From an uncultured Alistipes sp. (GTDB taxonomy: Bacteria > Bacteroidota > Bacteroidia > Bacteroidales > Rikenellaceae), in NCBI RefSeq assembly GCF_949296715.1, contig NZ_CASFQD010000055.1, positions 30,846 through 94,845 of the forward strand: a DNA stretch of 64,000 nucleotides, written 5' to 3'. The first letter of the stretch is position 1. Each line of letters begins with the position of its first letter. Under the pieces are notes generated by a model that worked only from the letters and a program-made list of their open reading frames with translations, did no database searches and was not told the DNA's origin. Of this stretch, positions 1-7,875 are shown piece after piece. The position numbers were made by a program, and so were the translations under genes.

Positions 1-555
1 CACCTCCTCCTCGGCGTGCGGCGCCTCACCGCCCTCGCGGCGGTCGCGGTGTTCGTGCCGGTCGCGGCGCGGCTGCTCCTGCGACGGCTCCGCATCTTCG
101 GCCTGCGGGCCCTCCTGCGGCATCTGCCCGCCATCCTCCCGGGGCTGCGTCTGCTGCGCCTTCGGCTTGCGGCCCCGACGCTTGGGCTCGGGTTTCGCCG
201 GCTGCCCGGCAGAAACCGCTTCGGCCGGAGCATCGGATGCGGGCTGTTCGACCGGAGCCTGCTCCGCACCTGCGGCATCCTCCGGCACGGGAGCCGTCTC
301 CTGCGCCGTCTTGGCCAGACGGGGACGCCGCGTGCGCGGGGTCTTCTGCTTCGCAGCACCGACATCGGCTGCTTCAGCCTGTGTTTCAGCCGCTTCTGGA
401 GCCTCCTCGGAGGCAGGTTCCTCCGGCCGGGTCGCCCCGACGATCTTTTCTATCAGTTCGCGCTTTTTCACCATCACATTGTCGATGCCGAGCGTTTTGG
501 CTATTTCCCGCAGTTCGGCAAGGTTTTTCCCTTCGAGCGCTTTCAGATCTTGCAT
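1..555 (-). CDS. rho: Transcription termination factor Rho, N-terminal part (3' end outside the window)
   Basis: Read on the minus strand, this frame opens at an ATG at 555 and runs off the left edge without a stop, giving 185 residues. Residues 1-45 match the Rho N-terminal helical domain (MQDLKALEGKNLAELREI, then a KKRELIEKI motif). Rho is the hexameric RNA helicase that terminates transcription of untranslated RNA. After the N-domain the protein becomes low-complexity: Ala/Glu/Pro-rich stretches broken by basic patches (RTRRPR, RRGRKPK) and an Arg/His/Asp-rich tail. The RNA-binding cold-shock domain and the ATPase domain lie outside the window. Such a disordered insert is typical of Bacteroidetes Rho and absent from E. 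coli Rho. A Bacteroidetes-type promoter lies 66 bp upstream. Identity is confident; the full length cannot be seen. Confidence 0.9.
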   Translation of the reverse strand, partial: MQDLKALEGKNLAELREIAKTLGIDNVMVKKRELIEKIVGATRPEEPASEEAPEAAETQAEAADVGAAKQKTPRTRRPRLAKTAQETAPVPEDAAGAEQAPVEQPASDAPAEAVSAGQPAKPEPKRRGRKPKAQQTQPREDGGQMPQEGPQAEDAEPSQEQPRRDRHEHRDRREGGEAPHAEEEV

Positions 556-620
556 ACGGATATTTCTTTTCGTGAGATTTTCGCAGCCGGACGGTCGCCC
601 GGCCTTTCGGAATTCGCATG

Positions 621-651
621 CAAAGATAGTGCATAATTTTGAATTTCAAAA
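621..651 (-). promoter_or_regulatory. Probable rho promoter
   Basis: On the minus strand a TTTTG (-33-like, 651-647) is followed after 18 bp by TATCTTTG (-7, 628-621), a full match to the Bacteroidetes TAnnTTTG element. Transcription would start near 615, leaving a leader of about 60 nt before the rho ATG at 555. Confidence 0.65.
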
Positions 652-725
652 TAAAATGTACCTCACGGCAGCCCACAACCGGCATCCGGCAAAGGGCCGG
701 AAGCGGAAATACCTATTTGTTGCGA

Positions 726-850
726 TTGCGCGGCAGGAGTTTTCGGACGATCTTTGTCCCGGAAACAATGAAGTTCGATTCAGCCATCGCATTGTTTGTA
801 TTGTTAATGTTTGTGTGTGGAAAACCTCCCCTCGGCGGGAGGTTTTTTCG
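726..850 (+). ncRNA. Candidate short transcript between rho and the efflux operon
   Basis: No protein gene covers 556-1031. Within it, TTG at 726-728 is followed after exactly 20 bp by GATCTTTG (749-756), one base off the -7 consensus. About 70 nt further on is a good intrinsic terminator (821-848). The implied RNA would run from about 762 to 848, roughly 85-90 nt. An ATG at 769 opens a small hydrophobic frame, but that frame runs through the terminator hairpin, so I favour a non-coding RNA or leader. No known RNA family is recognised. Confidence 0.3.
821..848 (+). terminator. Intrinsic terminator
   Basis: A CCTCCC/GGGAGG stem (825-830 and 837-842, 6-nt loop) is extended by AAAA/TTTT pairing and followed by TTTTTT. 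The longer T-run is on the plus strand, so it mainly stops plus-strand transcription. Confidence 0.7.
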
Positions 851-865
851 TTTTGCACCGCAAGG

Positions 866-903
866 TGTAGAATTATTCCACATCCCTGTGGAATAATTCT
901 ACA
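866..903. repeat. Perfect 17-bp inverted repeat, putative operator of the efflux operon
   Basis: TGTAGAATTATTCCACA (866-882) is followed by 4 nt and then its exact reverse complement (887-903). It is too AT-rich and lacks a T-run, so it is not a normal terminator. It ends 10 bp before a TATCTTTG -7 element (914-921) that could drive the RND operon, so a bound repressor would cover the -33 region. No regulator gene is adjacent. Confidence 0.6.
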
Positions 904-913
904 TTCTTTTGCG

Positions 914-921
914 TATCTTTG
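914..921 (+). promoter_or_regulatory. -7 element of the probable efflux-operon promoter
   Basis: TATCTTTG matches the Bacteroidetes -7 consensus. No clear TTTG lies at the ideal distance; the -33 region falls inside the right arm of the inverted repeat at 866-903. The leader to the ATG at 1032 would be about 105 nt. Confidence 0.5.
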
Positions 922-1031
922 AGCCCGCAAATACCGCTACAGGGCTGTCCGCAAGCATGTTGCCATTTTCATGACAGGATGGCCCGAGGATTGGAAACAT
1001 GCAATGAAACCCTTGTAAACACCATTTCGAT

Positions 1032-2282
1032 ATGAACTTGGACAGACTCAAACCGGACCTGACGAAACTGAACATGGCCGCACTGAAACGGACGGCCTCC
1101 CGCGTGTCGCACGTCCGCGTGCGGATGAACCGCAAAGGCTGGATCGCCGTGGCATGCGGCGTCGTGGTCCTCGCCGCCGTGCTCTACGTGATTTTCCGGC
1201 CGCGGCCCGAGGTGATCGAACTGCCGGTGGTGGCCGTGGAGCCCGTGACGACCGAGGACGTGAACATCTACGGCGAATACGTCGGCCGCATCCGCGCCCA
1301 GCAGTTCGTGGAGATCCGCGCCCGCGTGGAGGGCTACCTCGAACGCATGCTCTTTGCCGAGGGTACCTACGTCAAGAAGGGCCAGACGCTCTTCATCATC
1401 GACCCCAAACTCTACCGCGCCCGCGTGAACAAGGCCAAGGCCCAGCTCAACAAGGCCCGGGCCCAGGCCCAGAAGGCCGAGCGCGACCTGAACCGCATCC
1501 GCCCGCTCTACGAGCAGAGCGCCGCGAGCCAGCTCGACCTCGACAACGCCATCGCCTCCTACGAGAGCGCCGTGGCCGACGTCGTCGTGGGCGAGGCCGA
1601 CCTCACGCAGGCCGAAATGACGCTCGGCTACACGAGCGTGATCTCCCCCATCGCGGGCTACATCTCCGAGCGCTACGCCGACATCGGCACACTCGTGGGC
1701 CCGAGCGGCAAGTCGCTGCTCGCCACCGTCGTCAAGAGCGACACCGTGCGCGTCGACTTCAGCATGACGGCCCTCGACTACCTGCGCTCGAAGGCCCGCA
1801 ACGTCAACCTCGGACACAAGGACTCCACGCGCAAGTGGGACCCCTATATCACCGTGACGCTGGCCGACGGTTCGGAATACCCCATGCGGGGTCTGGTGGA
1901 CTTCGCCGACCCGCAGGTCGACCCGCAGACGGGAACCTTCTCCGTGCGCGCCGAAATGGCCAACCCGGACCACATCCTGCTGCCGGGCCAGTTCACGAAG
2001 GTCAAGCTGCTGCTCGACGTGCGTGAGGATGCCATCGTCGTGCCGTCGAAGGCGCTGGTCATCGAGAAGGGCGGCGCCTACATCTTCGTGGTGCGCCCGG
2101 ACAGCGTCGTCGAGAAGCGTTTTGTCGAGACGGGTCCCGAACTGGGCAACAACACCGTCATCGAGCGCGGTCTTTCGTCGATCGAGCACATCGTGGTGGA
2201 AGGTTATCACAAGCTCTCGCACGGCATGAAGGTCGAGCCTGTCGCCGCCGTCCGCGAAGAGGAAAAAGCGCAGGAGGAGTAG
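1032..2282 (+). CDS. RND efflux periplasmic adaptor (membrane fusion protein, AcrA/MexE type)
   Basis: 416 residues. After a basic N-terminal tail there is one transmembrane helix (about 38-56, WIAVACGVVVLAAVLYVIF). The AcrA-like order follows: a beta-barrel/lipoyl segment with VEIRARVEGYLERM, an alpha-hairpin rich in Ala, Arg and Gln (residues about 130-190), the returning lipoyl half, then the beta-barrel and membrane-proximal domains. It lacks a lipobox Cys, so it is held in the inner membrane by the helix. It would join the pump encoded 3 bp downstream to the outer-membrane factor after that, forming a tripartite exporter. An inner ATG at 1125 (MNRKGW) is an alternative start that keeps the helix; I use 1032 because the frame is continuous and leader spacing allows either. 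The substrate is unknown. Confidence 0.93.
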   Translation: MNLDRLKPDLTKLNMAALKRTASRVSHVRVRMNRKGWIAVACGVVVLAAVLYVIFRPRPEVIELPVVAVEPVTTEDVNIYGEYVGRIRAQQFVEIRARVEGYLERMLFAEGTYVKKGQTLFIIDPKLYRARVNKAKAQLNKARAQAQKAERDLNRIRPLYEQSAASQLDLDNAIASYESAVADVVVGEADLTQAEMTLGYTSVISPIAGYISERYADIGTLVGPSGKSLLATVVKSDTVRVDFSMTALDYLRSKARNVNLGHKDSTRKWDPYITVTLADGSEYPMRGLVDFADPQVDPQTGTFSVRAEMANPDHILLPGQFTKVKLLLDVREDAIVVPSKALVIEKGGAYIFVVRPDSVVEKRFVETGPELGNNTVIERGLSSIEHIVVEGYHKLSHGMKVEPVAAVREEEKAQEE

Positions 2283-2285
2283 CCC

Positions 2286-5200
2286 ATGAAAGCCGATTTC
2301 TTCATTGACAGACCCGTCTTCTCGACGGTGCTCTCGATCGTCATCGTCATCGTCGGCGCCATCGGCCTCGCGCTGCTGCCCGTCGACCAGTATCCGCAGA
2401 TCGTACCTCCGGTGGTCAAGATTTCGGCCTCGTACCCGGGTGCCGACGCACAGACCGTGACGCAGGCCGTCGCTACGCCCATCGAGCAGGAGCTCAACGG
2501 CACGCCCGGCATGATCTACATGGAGTCGTCGAGCTCCAACTCGGGCGGTTTCTCCGCCACGGTGACCTTCGACATCTCGACCGACCCCGACCTGGCGGCC
2601 GTCGACATCCAGAACCGTCTGAAGGAGGCCGAGGCGCGCCTGCCGGCCGAAGTGGTGCAGAACGGCATCTCGGTCGAGAAGCAGGCCTCGAGCAAGCTGC
2701 TGACCATCACGCTGCTCTCGAACGACCCGAAATTCGACGAGATCTACCTCTCGAACTACGCCACGCTCAACGTGCTCGACATGTTGCGGCGCGTGCCGGG
2801 CGTGGGCCGCGTCTCGAACGTCGGCAGCCGCTACTACGCCATGCAGATCTGGGTGCAGCCCGACAAGCTCGCCGACCTCGGACTGACGGTCAAGGACCTC
2901 CAGGCGGCGCTCAAGGACCAGAACCGCGAGTCGGCCGCCGGCGTGCTCGGACAGGCTCCGATGGAGGGAGTCGACGTCACGACGCCCATCACGGCGCAGG
3001 GACGTCTCTCGTCGGTGAGCGAATTCGAGGAGATCGTCGTGCGGGCCAACCCCGACGGATCGATCATCCGCCTGCGCGACGTGGCGAACATCTCGCTCGA
3101 GGCCCAGTCCTACAACACCGAGAGCGGTATCAACGCCGGCAACGCCGCCGTGCTCGACATCTACATGCTGCCGGGCGCCAACGCCATCGAGGTGGCCTCG
3201 TCGATCAAGAGCACGATGGCCGAATTGAGCCGCAACTTCCCGGAGGGCATCACCTACAACATCCCCTTCGACATGACGACCTACATCTCCGAGTCGATCC
3301 ACCACGTCTACCGCACGCTCTTCGAGGCGCTGCTGCTGGTGATCCTGGTCGTCTACCTCTCGCTGCAGAGCTGGCGCGCCACGATCATCCCGATCGTCGC
3401 CGTGCCCATCTCGCTCATCGGTACATTCGGCGTCATGCTCATCTTCGGCTTCTCGCTCAACCTGCTGACGCTGCTGGGTCTGATCCTGGCCATCGGCATC
3501 GTCGTCGACGACGCCATCGTCGTCGTCGAGAACGTCGACCGCATCATGAACGAGGAACATCTCTCGCCCTACGAAGCCACGAAGAAGGCCATGCGGAGCC
3601 TGAGCGGCGCGCTGATCGCCATGTCGCTCGTCCTCTGCGCCGTCTTCGTACCCGTGAGCTTCCTGTCGGGCATCACCGGACAGCTCTACCGGCAGTTCAC
3701 CATCACGATCGCCGTGTCGGTGGTCATCTCCACGATCGTGGCGCTGACCCTCTCGCCGGTGATGTGTTCGCTCTTCCTGCGCCCCGACGACGGACGCAAG
3801 AAAAACCGCTTCTTCCGCCGCATCAACCTCGGACTGGCCCTCGGCAACAACCTCTACGGCCGCACGATTGCCCGGGCGCTGGCCAACTCGCGGCGCATGT
3901 TCGCCGCCTTCGGCATCGTGCTCATCGGCATCTGGCTGATGAACCGCCTGCTGCCGCAGAGCTTCATGCCGCAGGAGGACCAGGGCTACTTCACCGTGGA
4001 GCTCGAGCTGCCCGAAGGCGCGACGATCGAGCGCACGCGCACGGTGACCAACCGCGCCATCGACTTCCTGATGGCGGACCCCGACGTGGAGTACGTGCTC
4101 AACGTCACGGGTTCGAGCCCCCGCGTGGGCACGAACCAGGCGCACAGCCAGCTGACGGTGATCCTCAAGCCGTGGGACGAGCGCGAAACGGACGACGTGT
4201 CGGAGATCATGGGCCGCGTGCGCCGCGAGCTGTCGCGCTACCCCGAGAGCAAGGTCTACCTCTCGACCCCGCCGGTGATCCCCGGTCTGGGACAGTCGGG
4301 CGGTTTCGAAATGGTGCTCGAGGCGCGCGGCAACACGACCTACACCGAACTGCAGAACGCCGTCGACACGCTCATGCTGCTCGCCTCGCAGCGGCCCGAA
4401 CTGACCGGTCTGGCCTCGTCGATGCAGGGCGACATTCCGCAGCTCTACTTCGACGTCGACCGCGACAAGGCCCAGATGGTCGGGGTCTCGATGTCGGACG
4501 TCTTCTCGACGATGAAGGCCTTTACGGGCTCGATCTACGTCAACGACTTCAACATGTTCAACCGCATCTACCGCGTCTACGTCCAGGCCGAGGCACCCTA
4601 CCGCGCCTACCGCGACAACCTGAACCTCTTTTTCGTGCGCGGCGCCGACGGGGCGATGATCCCCATCACGTCGCTCGGCACGACGCACTACACGACGGGA
4701 CCGGGTACGATCAAGCGCTTCAACATGTTCAACTCGGCGACCATCTCGGGTGAGGCGGCGCACGGATACAGCTCGGGCCAGGCGATGGACGTGCTGGAAA
4801 ACATCGTCCGCCGGGAGCTGCCCGCCTCGGTGGGTGTCGAGTGGAGCGGCCTCTCGTATCAGGAGAAACACGAGGGCGGACAGACCGGCACGGTGCTGGC
4901 GCTGGCATTCCTCTTCGTCTTCCTCTTCCTCGCGGCACAGTACGAAAGCTGGACCGTGCCCATCGCCGTGATCCTCTCGCTGCCCGTAGCCGGCATCGGC
5001 GCCTACCTCGGCATCTGGCTCTGCGGACTGGAGAACAACATCTACTTCCAGATCGGTCTGGTGATGCTCGTGGGTCTGGTGGCCAAGAACGCCATCCTGA
5101 TCGTGGAGTTCGCCAAGGAGGAGGTCGAGAAGGGGCGTGACATCGTCTCGGCGGCCATCACGGCGGCGCACCTGCGCTTCCGCCCCATCGTCATGACCTC

Positions 5201-5381
5201 GCTGGCCTTCATCCTGGGCCTGCTGCCGCTGGTCTTCGCCTCGGGCCCGGGCTCGGCAAGCCGCCAGGGCATCGGCACGGGCGTCTTCTTCGGCATGCTG
5301 GTGGCCATCACCGTGGGCATCGTCTTCGTGCCGTTCTTCTTCGTATGGATTTACCGCATCAAAGCCAAACTGAAACGATGA
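2286..5381 (+). CDS. RND multidrug efflux pump, inner-membrane transporter (HAE-1 family, AcrB/MexF type)
   Basis: 1031 residues, normal for the family. It begins with the usual FFIDRPVFSTVLSI first helix and has twelve predicted helices with two large periplasmic loops. The proton-relay Asp pair is present in helix 4 (VVDDAIVV, about residue 405), and the second-half signature GLVAKNAILIVEFA is intact. Function: proton-driven export of hydrophobic compounds from the periplasm or membrane through the tripartite channel. It starts 3 bp after the adaptor and overlaps the outer-membrane factor by 4 bp (ATGA), so the three genes are co-transcribed and probably translationally coupled. Which drugs or metabolites are exported cannot be read from the sequence. 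Confidence 0.96.
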   Translation: MKADFFIDRPVFSTVLSIVIVIVGAIGLALLPVDQYPQIVPPVVKISASYPGADAQTVTQAVATPIEQELNGTPGMIYMESSSSNSGGFSATVTFDISTDPDLAAVDIQNRLKEAEARLPAEVVQNGISVEKQASSKLLTITLLSNDPKFDEIYLSNYATLNVLDMLRRVPGVGRVSNVGSRYYAMQIWVQPDKLADLGLTVKDLQAALKDQNRESAAGVLGQAPMEGVDVTTPITAQGRLSSVSEFEEIVVRANPDGSIIRLRDVANISLEAQSYNTESGINAGNAAVLDIYMLPGANAIEVASSIKSTMAELSRNFPEGITYNIPFDMTTYISESIHHVYRTLFEALLLVILVVYLSLQSWRATIIPIVAVPISLIGTFGVMLIFGFSLNLLTLLGLILAIGIVVDDAIVVVENVDRIMNEEHLSPYEATKKAMRSLSGALIAMSLVLCAVFVPVSFLSGITGQLYRQFTITIAVSVVISTIVALTLSPVMCSLFLRPDDGRKKNRFFRRINLGLALGNNLYGRTIARALANSRRMFAAFGIVLIGIWLMNRLLPQSFMPQEDQGYFTVELELPEGATIERTRTVTNRAIDFLMADPDVEYVLNVTGSSPRVGTNQAHSQLTVILKPWDERETDDVSEIMGRVRRELSRYPESKVYLSTPPVIPGLGQSGGFEMVLEARGNTTYTELQNAVDTLMLLASQRPELTGLASSMQGDIPQLYFDVDRDKAQMVGVSMSDVFSTMKAFTGSIYVNDFNMFNRIYRVYVQAEAPYRAYRDNLNLFFVRGADGAMIPITSLGTTHYTTGPGTIKRFNMFNSATISGEAAHGYSSGQAMDVLENIVRRELPASVGVEWSGLSYQEKHEGGQTGTVLALAFLFVFLFLAAQYESWTVPIAVILSLPVAGIGAYLGIWLCGLENNIYFQIGLVMLVGLVAKNAILIVEFAKEEVEKGRDIVSAAITAAHLRFRPIVMTSLAFILGLLPLVFASGPGSASRQGIGTGVFFGMLVAITVGIVFVPFFFVWIYRIKAKLKR

Positions 5382-6760
5382 AACGCATTCCGATCATACT
5401 TGCGCTCCTTGCCGCCGTCGGGCTCGCCTCCTGCTCAGCCGTCCGGCACTGCAAGGCCCCCGAGCTGAATCTCCCCGAACAGATCGTCGAAGGACGCAGC
5501 GACTCGCTGACGCTGGCCGACCTGGACTGGTGGGAGTTCTACGGCGACACGACGCTCTGCCGCATCATCGAGCGCACGCTCGAATACAACAAGGACCTGC
5601 TGTCGGCCGCCGCCCGCGTGGAACGCATGCGGCAGCTCTACCGCATCGACAAGGCGAGCCGCCTGCCGTCGGTCGGACTGCCGGTCTATGCCGAGTACGA
5701 GACGAACGACTACTACAGCGAAAAGTCGGTGCGTGACCCCGAGCTGGCCGCGAAGGTCTCGTTGAGCTGGGAGCTCGACATGTGGGGCAACCTGCGCTGG
5801 GCCAAGCGGCAGGGCGGCGCCGAATACCTCGCTTCGGTCGAGGACGAGCGCGCCATGCGCATGACGCTCGTCGCGGAGGTTGCCGCGGCCTACTTCCGGC
5901 TCGTAGCGCTCGACAACGAACTCTCGATTGTGCGACGCACGCTCATCACGCGCGGCGAGGGGGTTTACCAGGCCCGCCTGCGCTTCGAGGGCGGTCTCAC
6001 CTCCGAGACGGTCTTCCAGCAGGCAAAGGTGGAGTACGCCACCACGGCATCGCTCATCCCGGAACTCGAGCGCAGCATCGAGACGACCGAAAACGGCATC
6101 TCGCTGCTCATGGGCGAATATCCCGACTGGCGCGTGAAGCGGGCCAAGATGGACCTCGAAGCCCCGATGACGGACAACGTCCCCGTCGGCCTGCCCTCCG
6201 AGCTGCTGCAGCGGCGCCCCGACGTGCGCGCGGCGGAGCAGCAGCTGCGCGCGGCGATGGCCGCCGTCGGCGTAGCCTATGCCGACCGCTTCCCGCGGCT
6301 GACGTTCCGGCTCGAGGGCGGCGTGGAGAACAACTCCGTGAGCGAGATTTTCCGCTCGCCCTTCTCCTACGCCATCGGCTCGCTCGCTTCGCCGGTCTTC
6401 GGGTTCGGCCGCAAGAAAGCCAAATACCGCGCGGCGCTGGCCGCCTACGACGAAGCCCGGCTGGCGTATGAGAAGAAGGTGCTCGTGGTGTTCCGTGAAG
6501 CCAACGACGCCGTCGTCACCTACCGCAAGGCCCGCGAGACGGCGGCACTGAAGGTCGCCCTGCGCGATGCGGCACTCAAATATGTTGAGCTGGCGCAGGT
6601 GCAGTACCGCGGCGGCAGCATCAACTACATCGACGTACTGGACGCCCAGCGCCGCTACTTCGACGCACAGATCGGCCTGAGCAACGCCGTGCGCGACGAG
6701 TACCTTGCGCTCGTGCAGCTCTACAAGTCGCTCGGCGGCGGCTGGCAGACCGGCGAATAA
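5378..6760 (+). CDS. Outer-membrane efflux lipoprotein (TolC/OprM family, NodT type)
   Basis: 460 residues. I start it at ATG 5378, which overlaps the pump stop codon, because it gives a clean lipoprotein signal with lipobox LASC (Cys19); an upstream in-frame start would bury this signal. The mature part has the duplicated OEP layout: two helical repeats ending in the typical ELLQRRPDVRAAEQQLRAA and YRGGSINYIDVLDAQRRYFDA segments. It would trimerise into a channel crossing the outer membrane and periplasm and dock on the adaptor. It is the last gene of the operon, followed by a terminator at 6790. Confidence 0.93.
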   Translation: MKRIPIILALLAAVGLASCSAVRHCKAPELNLPEQIVEGRSDSLTLADLDWWEFYGDTTLCRIIERTLEYNKDLLSAAARVERMRQLYRIDKASRLPSVGLPVYAEYETNDYYSEKSVRDPELAAKVSLSWELDMWGNLRWAKRQGGAEYLASVEDERAMRMTLVAEVAAAYFRLVALDNELSIVRRTLITRGEGVYQARLRFEGGLTSETVFQQAKVEYATTASLIPELERSIETTENGISLLMGEYPDWRVKRAKMDLEAPMTDNVPVGLPSELLQRRPDVRAAEQQLRAAMAAVGVAYADRFPRLTFRLEGGVENNSVSEIFRSPFSYAIGSLASPVFGFGRKKAKYRAALAAYDEARLAYEKKVLVVFREANDAVVTYRKARETAALKVALRDAALKYVELAQVQYRGGSINYIDVLDAQRRYFDAQIGLSNAVRDEYLALVQLYKSLGGGWQTGE

Positions 6761-6789
6761 CCCCGGCAGCCGCACCCGTGCAGCCTGTG

Positions 6790-6824
6790 AAGCCCTCGCC
6801 CTGCGGCGGGGGCTTCGCTTTTCG
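6790..6824 (+). terminator. Intrinsic terminator of the efflux operon
   Basis: AAGCCCTCGCC pairs with GGCGGGGGCTT (11 bp including one G-T pair, loop CTGC), followed by CGCTTTTC. It lies 30 bp after the stop of the outer-membrane factor gene. Confidence 0.75.
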
Positions 6825-6850
6825 GGGCAAAATCGCGGGACGCAGCGTTT

Positions 6851-6886
6851 TTTTCGGTGCGGGGAACCATTTTTTTGTTATATTTG
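6851..6886 (+). promoter_or_regulatory. Promoter of the thiamine operon
   Basis: TATATTTG at 6879-6886 is a perfect -7 element. The -33 region is the T-rich stretch around 6848-6855 rather than a clear TTTG. Transcription would begin about 10 nt before the riboswitch. Confidence 0.6.
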
Positions 6887-6899
6887 CAGAACGTTAAAC

Positions 6900-7022
6900 A
6901 AGAGGGGTGCCTTGGAGAAAGTGGCGACGATATGAAAAGTATCGCTTCGCAAGCGGAACTCTCCGCGCAAAGGCTGAGATCAGACCCTATGAACTTGATG
7001 CGGTCCGTACCGCCGAAAGGAC
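6900..7022 (+). ncRNA. TPP riboswitch (THI element)
   Basis: The conserved THI pieces occur in order: GGGGTGC (6904-6910), an insertion stem, CTGAGATCA (6974-6982), ACCCTATGAACTTGATG (about 6984-7000) and a closing ACCGCCGAAAGGA. In the family these fold into the thiamine-pyrophosphate-binding three-way junction. Position directly before a thiamine biosynthesis operon confirms the call. The fold was not computed; the P3 region here is longer than the minimal element. Confidence 0.93.
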
Positions 7023-7032
7023 TTGTTCATAG

Positions 7033-7069
7033 ACCGTAATTTCTCGCGGGCATCTCTGTAAATTACGGT
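7033..7069 (+). promoter_or_regulatory. Hairpin between the riboswitch and thiS, probable expression platform
   Basis: ACCGTAATTT (7033-7042) is perfectly complementary to AAATTACGGT (7060-7069) with a 17-nt loop. The stem ends 6 nt before the thiS ATG (7076) and has no T-run after it. That suggests control of translation initiation rather than intrinsic termination. Confidence 0.55.
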
Positions 7070-7075
7070 ATCCGC

Positions 7076-7276
7076 ATGGAAGTATTCGTCAATCGCAGGC
7101 CGGTCGAGGTCGGGGAACCGATGACGCTGGCCGAACTGCTTGTCCGCGAGGGCATCCCCGCCGAAGGGGTCGCCGTCGCGGTGAACAACCGCGTCGTGCC
7201 GCGCGCCGAGTGGGCCGCCACGCCGCTCGGGGAGCAGATGAAGATCACCGTCATCCGGGCCGTCTGCGGAGGATGA
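7076..7276 (+). CDS. thiS: Sulfur carrier protein ThiS
   Basis: 66 residues, the usual size. It is a ubiquitin-like beta-grasp protein ending in the required Gly-Gly (AVCGG). In the thiamine pathway its C-terminus is adenylated, converted to a thiocarboxylate, and gives sulfur to ThiG for the thiazole ring. It is the first gene after the TPP riboswitch, and its stop codon overlaps the next gene (ATGA), so the operon starts here with tight coupling. The MEVFVNRRP start and the leader hairpin ending 6 nt upstream support ATG 7076. Confidence 0.95.
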   Translation: MEVFVNRRPVEVGEPMTLAELLVREGIPAEGVAVAVNNRVVPRAEWAATPLGEQMKITVIRAVCGG

Positions 7277-7863
7277 TGCGCATTCTGGTCATCACCGACG
7301 TGCCCTTCACGGCAACGGAGCCCGCGGCGATCCGGCAGCTGCTGGACGAGGGTGTCGAGCGCGTGCACCTGCGCAAGCCCGACGCACCGGAGGAGGCGCT
7401 GCGGCGGCTCATCGAGGCGCTGCCCGCGGAGTGTTATCCGCGGCTGACGTTGCAGGACCGTCTGCCGCTGGCCGTGGAGTACGGTCTGGGCGGCGTGCAT
7501 CTCAACCGCCGCAATGCGGCCGTGCCCGCGGGGTTCCGCGGGCTGGTGAGCCGCTCGTGCCACACGCTGGACGAGATCGCCGCCCATCCCGAATGCGACT
7601 ACCTCTTTTTGAGCCCGCTCTTCGACAGCATCTCGAAGAGCGGCTACCGCGCCGCCTTCACCGACGCGGCGCTGCACGACGCGGCGGCCCGCGGCCTGCT
7701 CGGAGAGCGGGTCGTGGCGCTCGGGGGCATCCGGCCCGAACTGCTGCCCCGTGTCCGGGAACTCGGCTTCGGCGGCGCGGCGCTGCTGGGGGCCGTCTGG
7801 CGCGACGCCTCCCCCGCCGCCCTGCACCGCACGATGGAGAGCATCCGCCGATTCAACATATAA
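7273..7863 (+). CDS. ThiE/TenI-like protein (possible thiazole tautomerase)
   Basis: 197 residues, a TIM-barrel of the thiamine-phosphate synthase family, started at ATG 7273 in the 4-bp overlap with thiS. The motifs VHLRKPD (residues about 33-39), GVHLNRR and VVALGGI recall ThiE, but it lacks the ThiE substrate-pyrophosphate signature seen in the next gene ([10 protein letters not shown]); the equivalent stretch is FLSPLFDSISKSGY. This divergence, plus a full ThiE directly downstream, suggests a TenI-type role: aromatising the thiazole tautomer made by ThiG. It might instead be a second weak ThiE. Assignment to the family is firm; the exact reaction is inferred. Confidence 0.75.
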   Translation: MMRILVITDVPFTATEPAAIRQLLDEGVERVHLRKPDAPEEALRRLIEALPAECYPRLTLQDRLPLAVEYGLGGVHLNRRNAAVPAGFRGLVSRSCHTLDEIAAHPECDYLFLSPLFDSISKSGYRAAFTDAALHDAAARGLLGERVVALGGIRPELLPRVRELGFGGAALLGAVWRDASPAALHRTMESIRRFNI

Positions 7864-7875
7864 AAAACAGAAACC

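Noticed and set aside
769..896. Small hydrophobic peptide starting at ATG 769 (toxin-like)
   Set aside because: The frame runs through the terminator hairpin and into the inverted repeat, so it is not a plausible peptide gene.
969..5171. Very long minus-strand open frame opposite the efflux operon
   Set aside because: It is the antisense shadow of the GC-rich adaptor and pump genes; the product is Arg/His/Asp-rich without domains.
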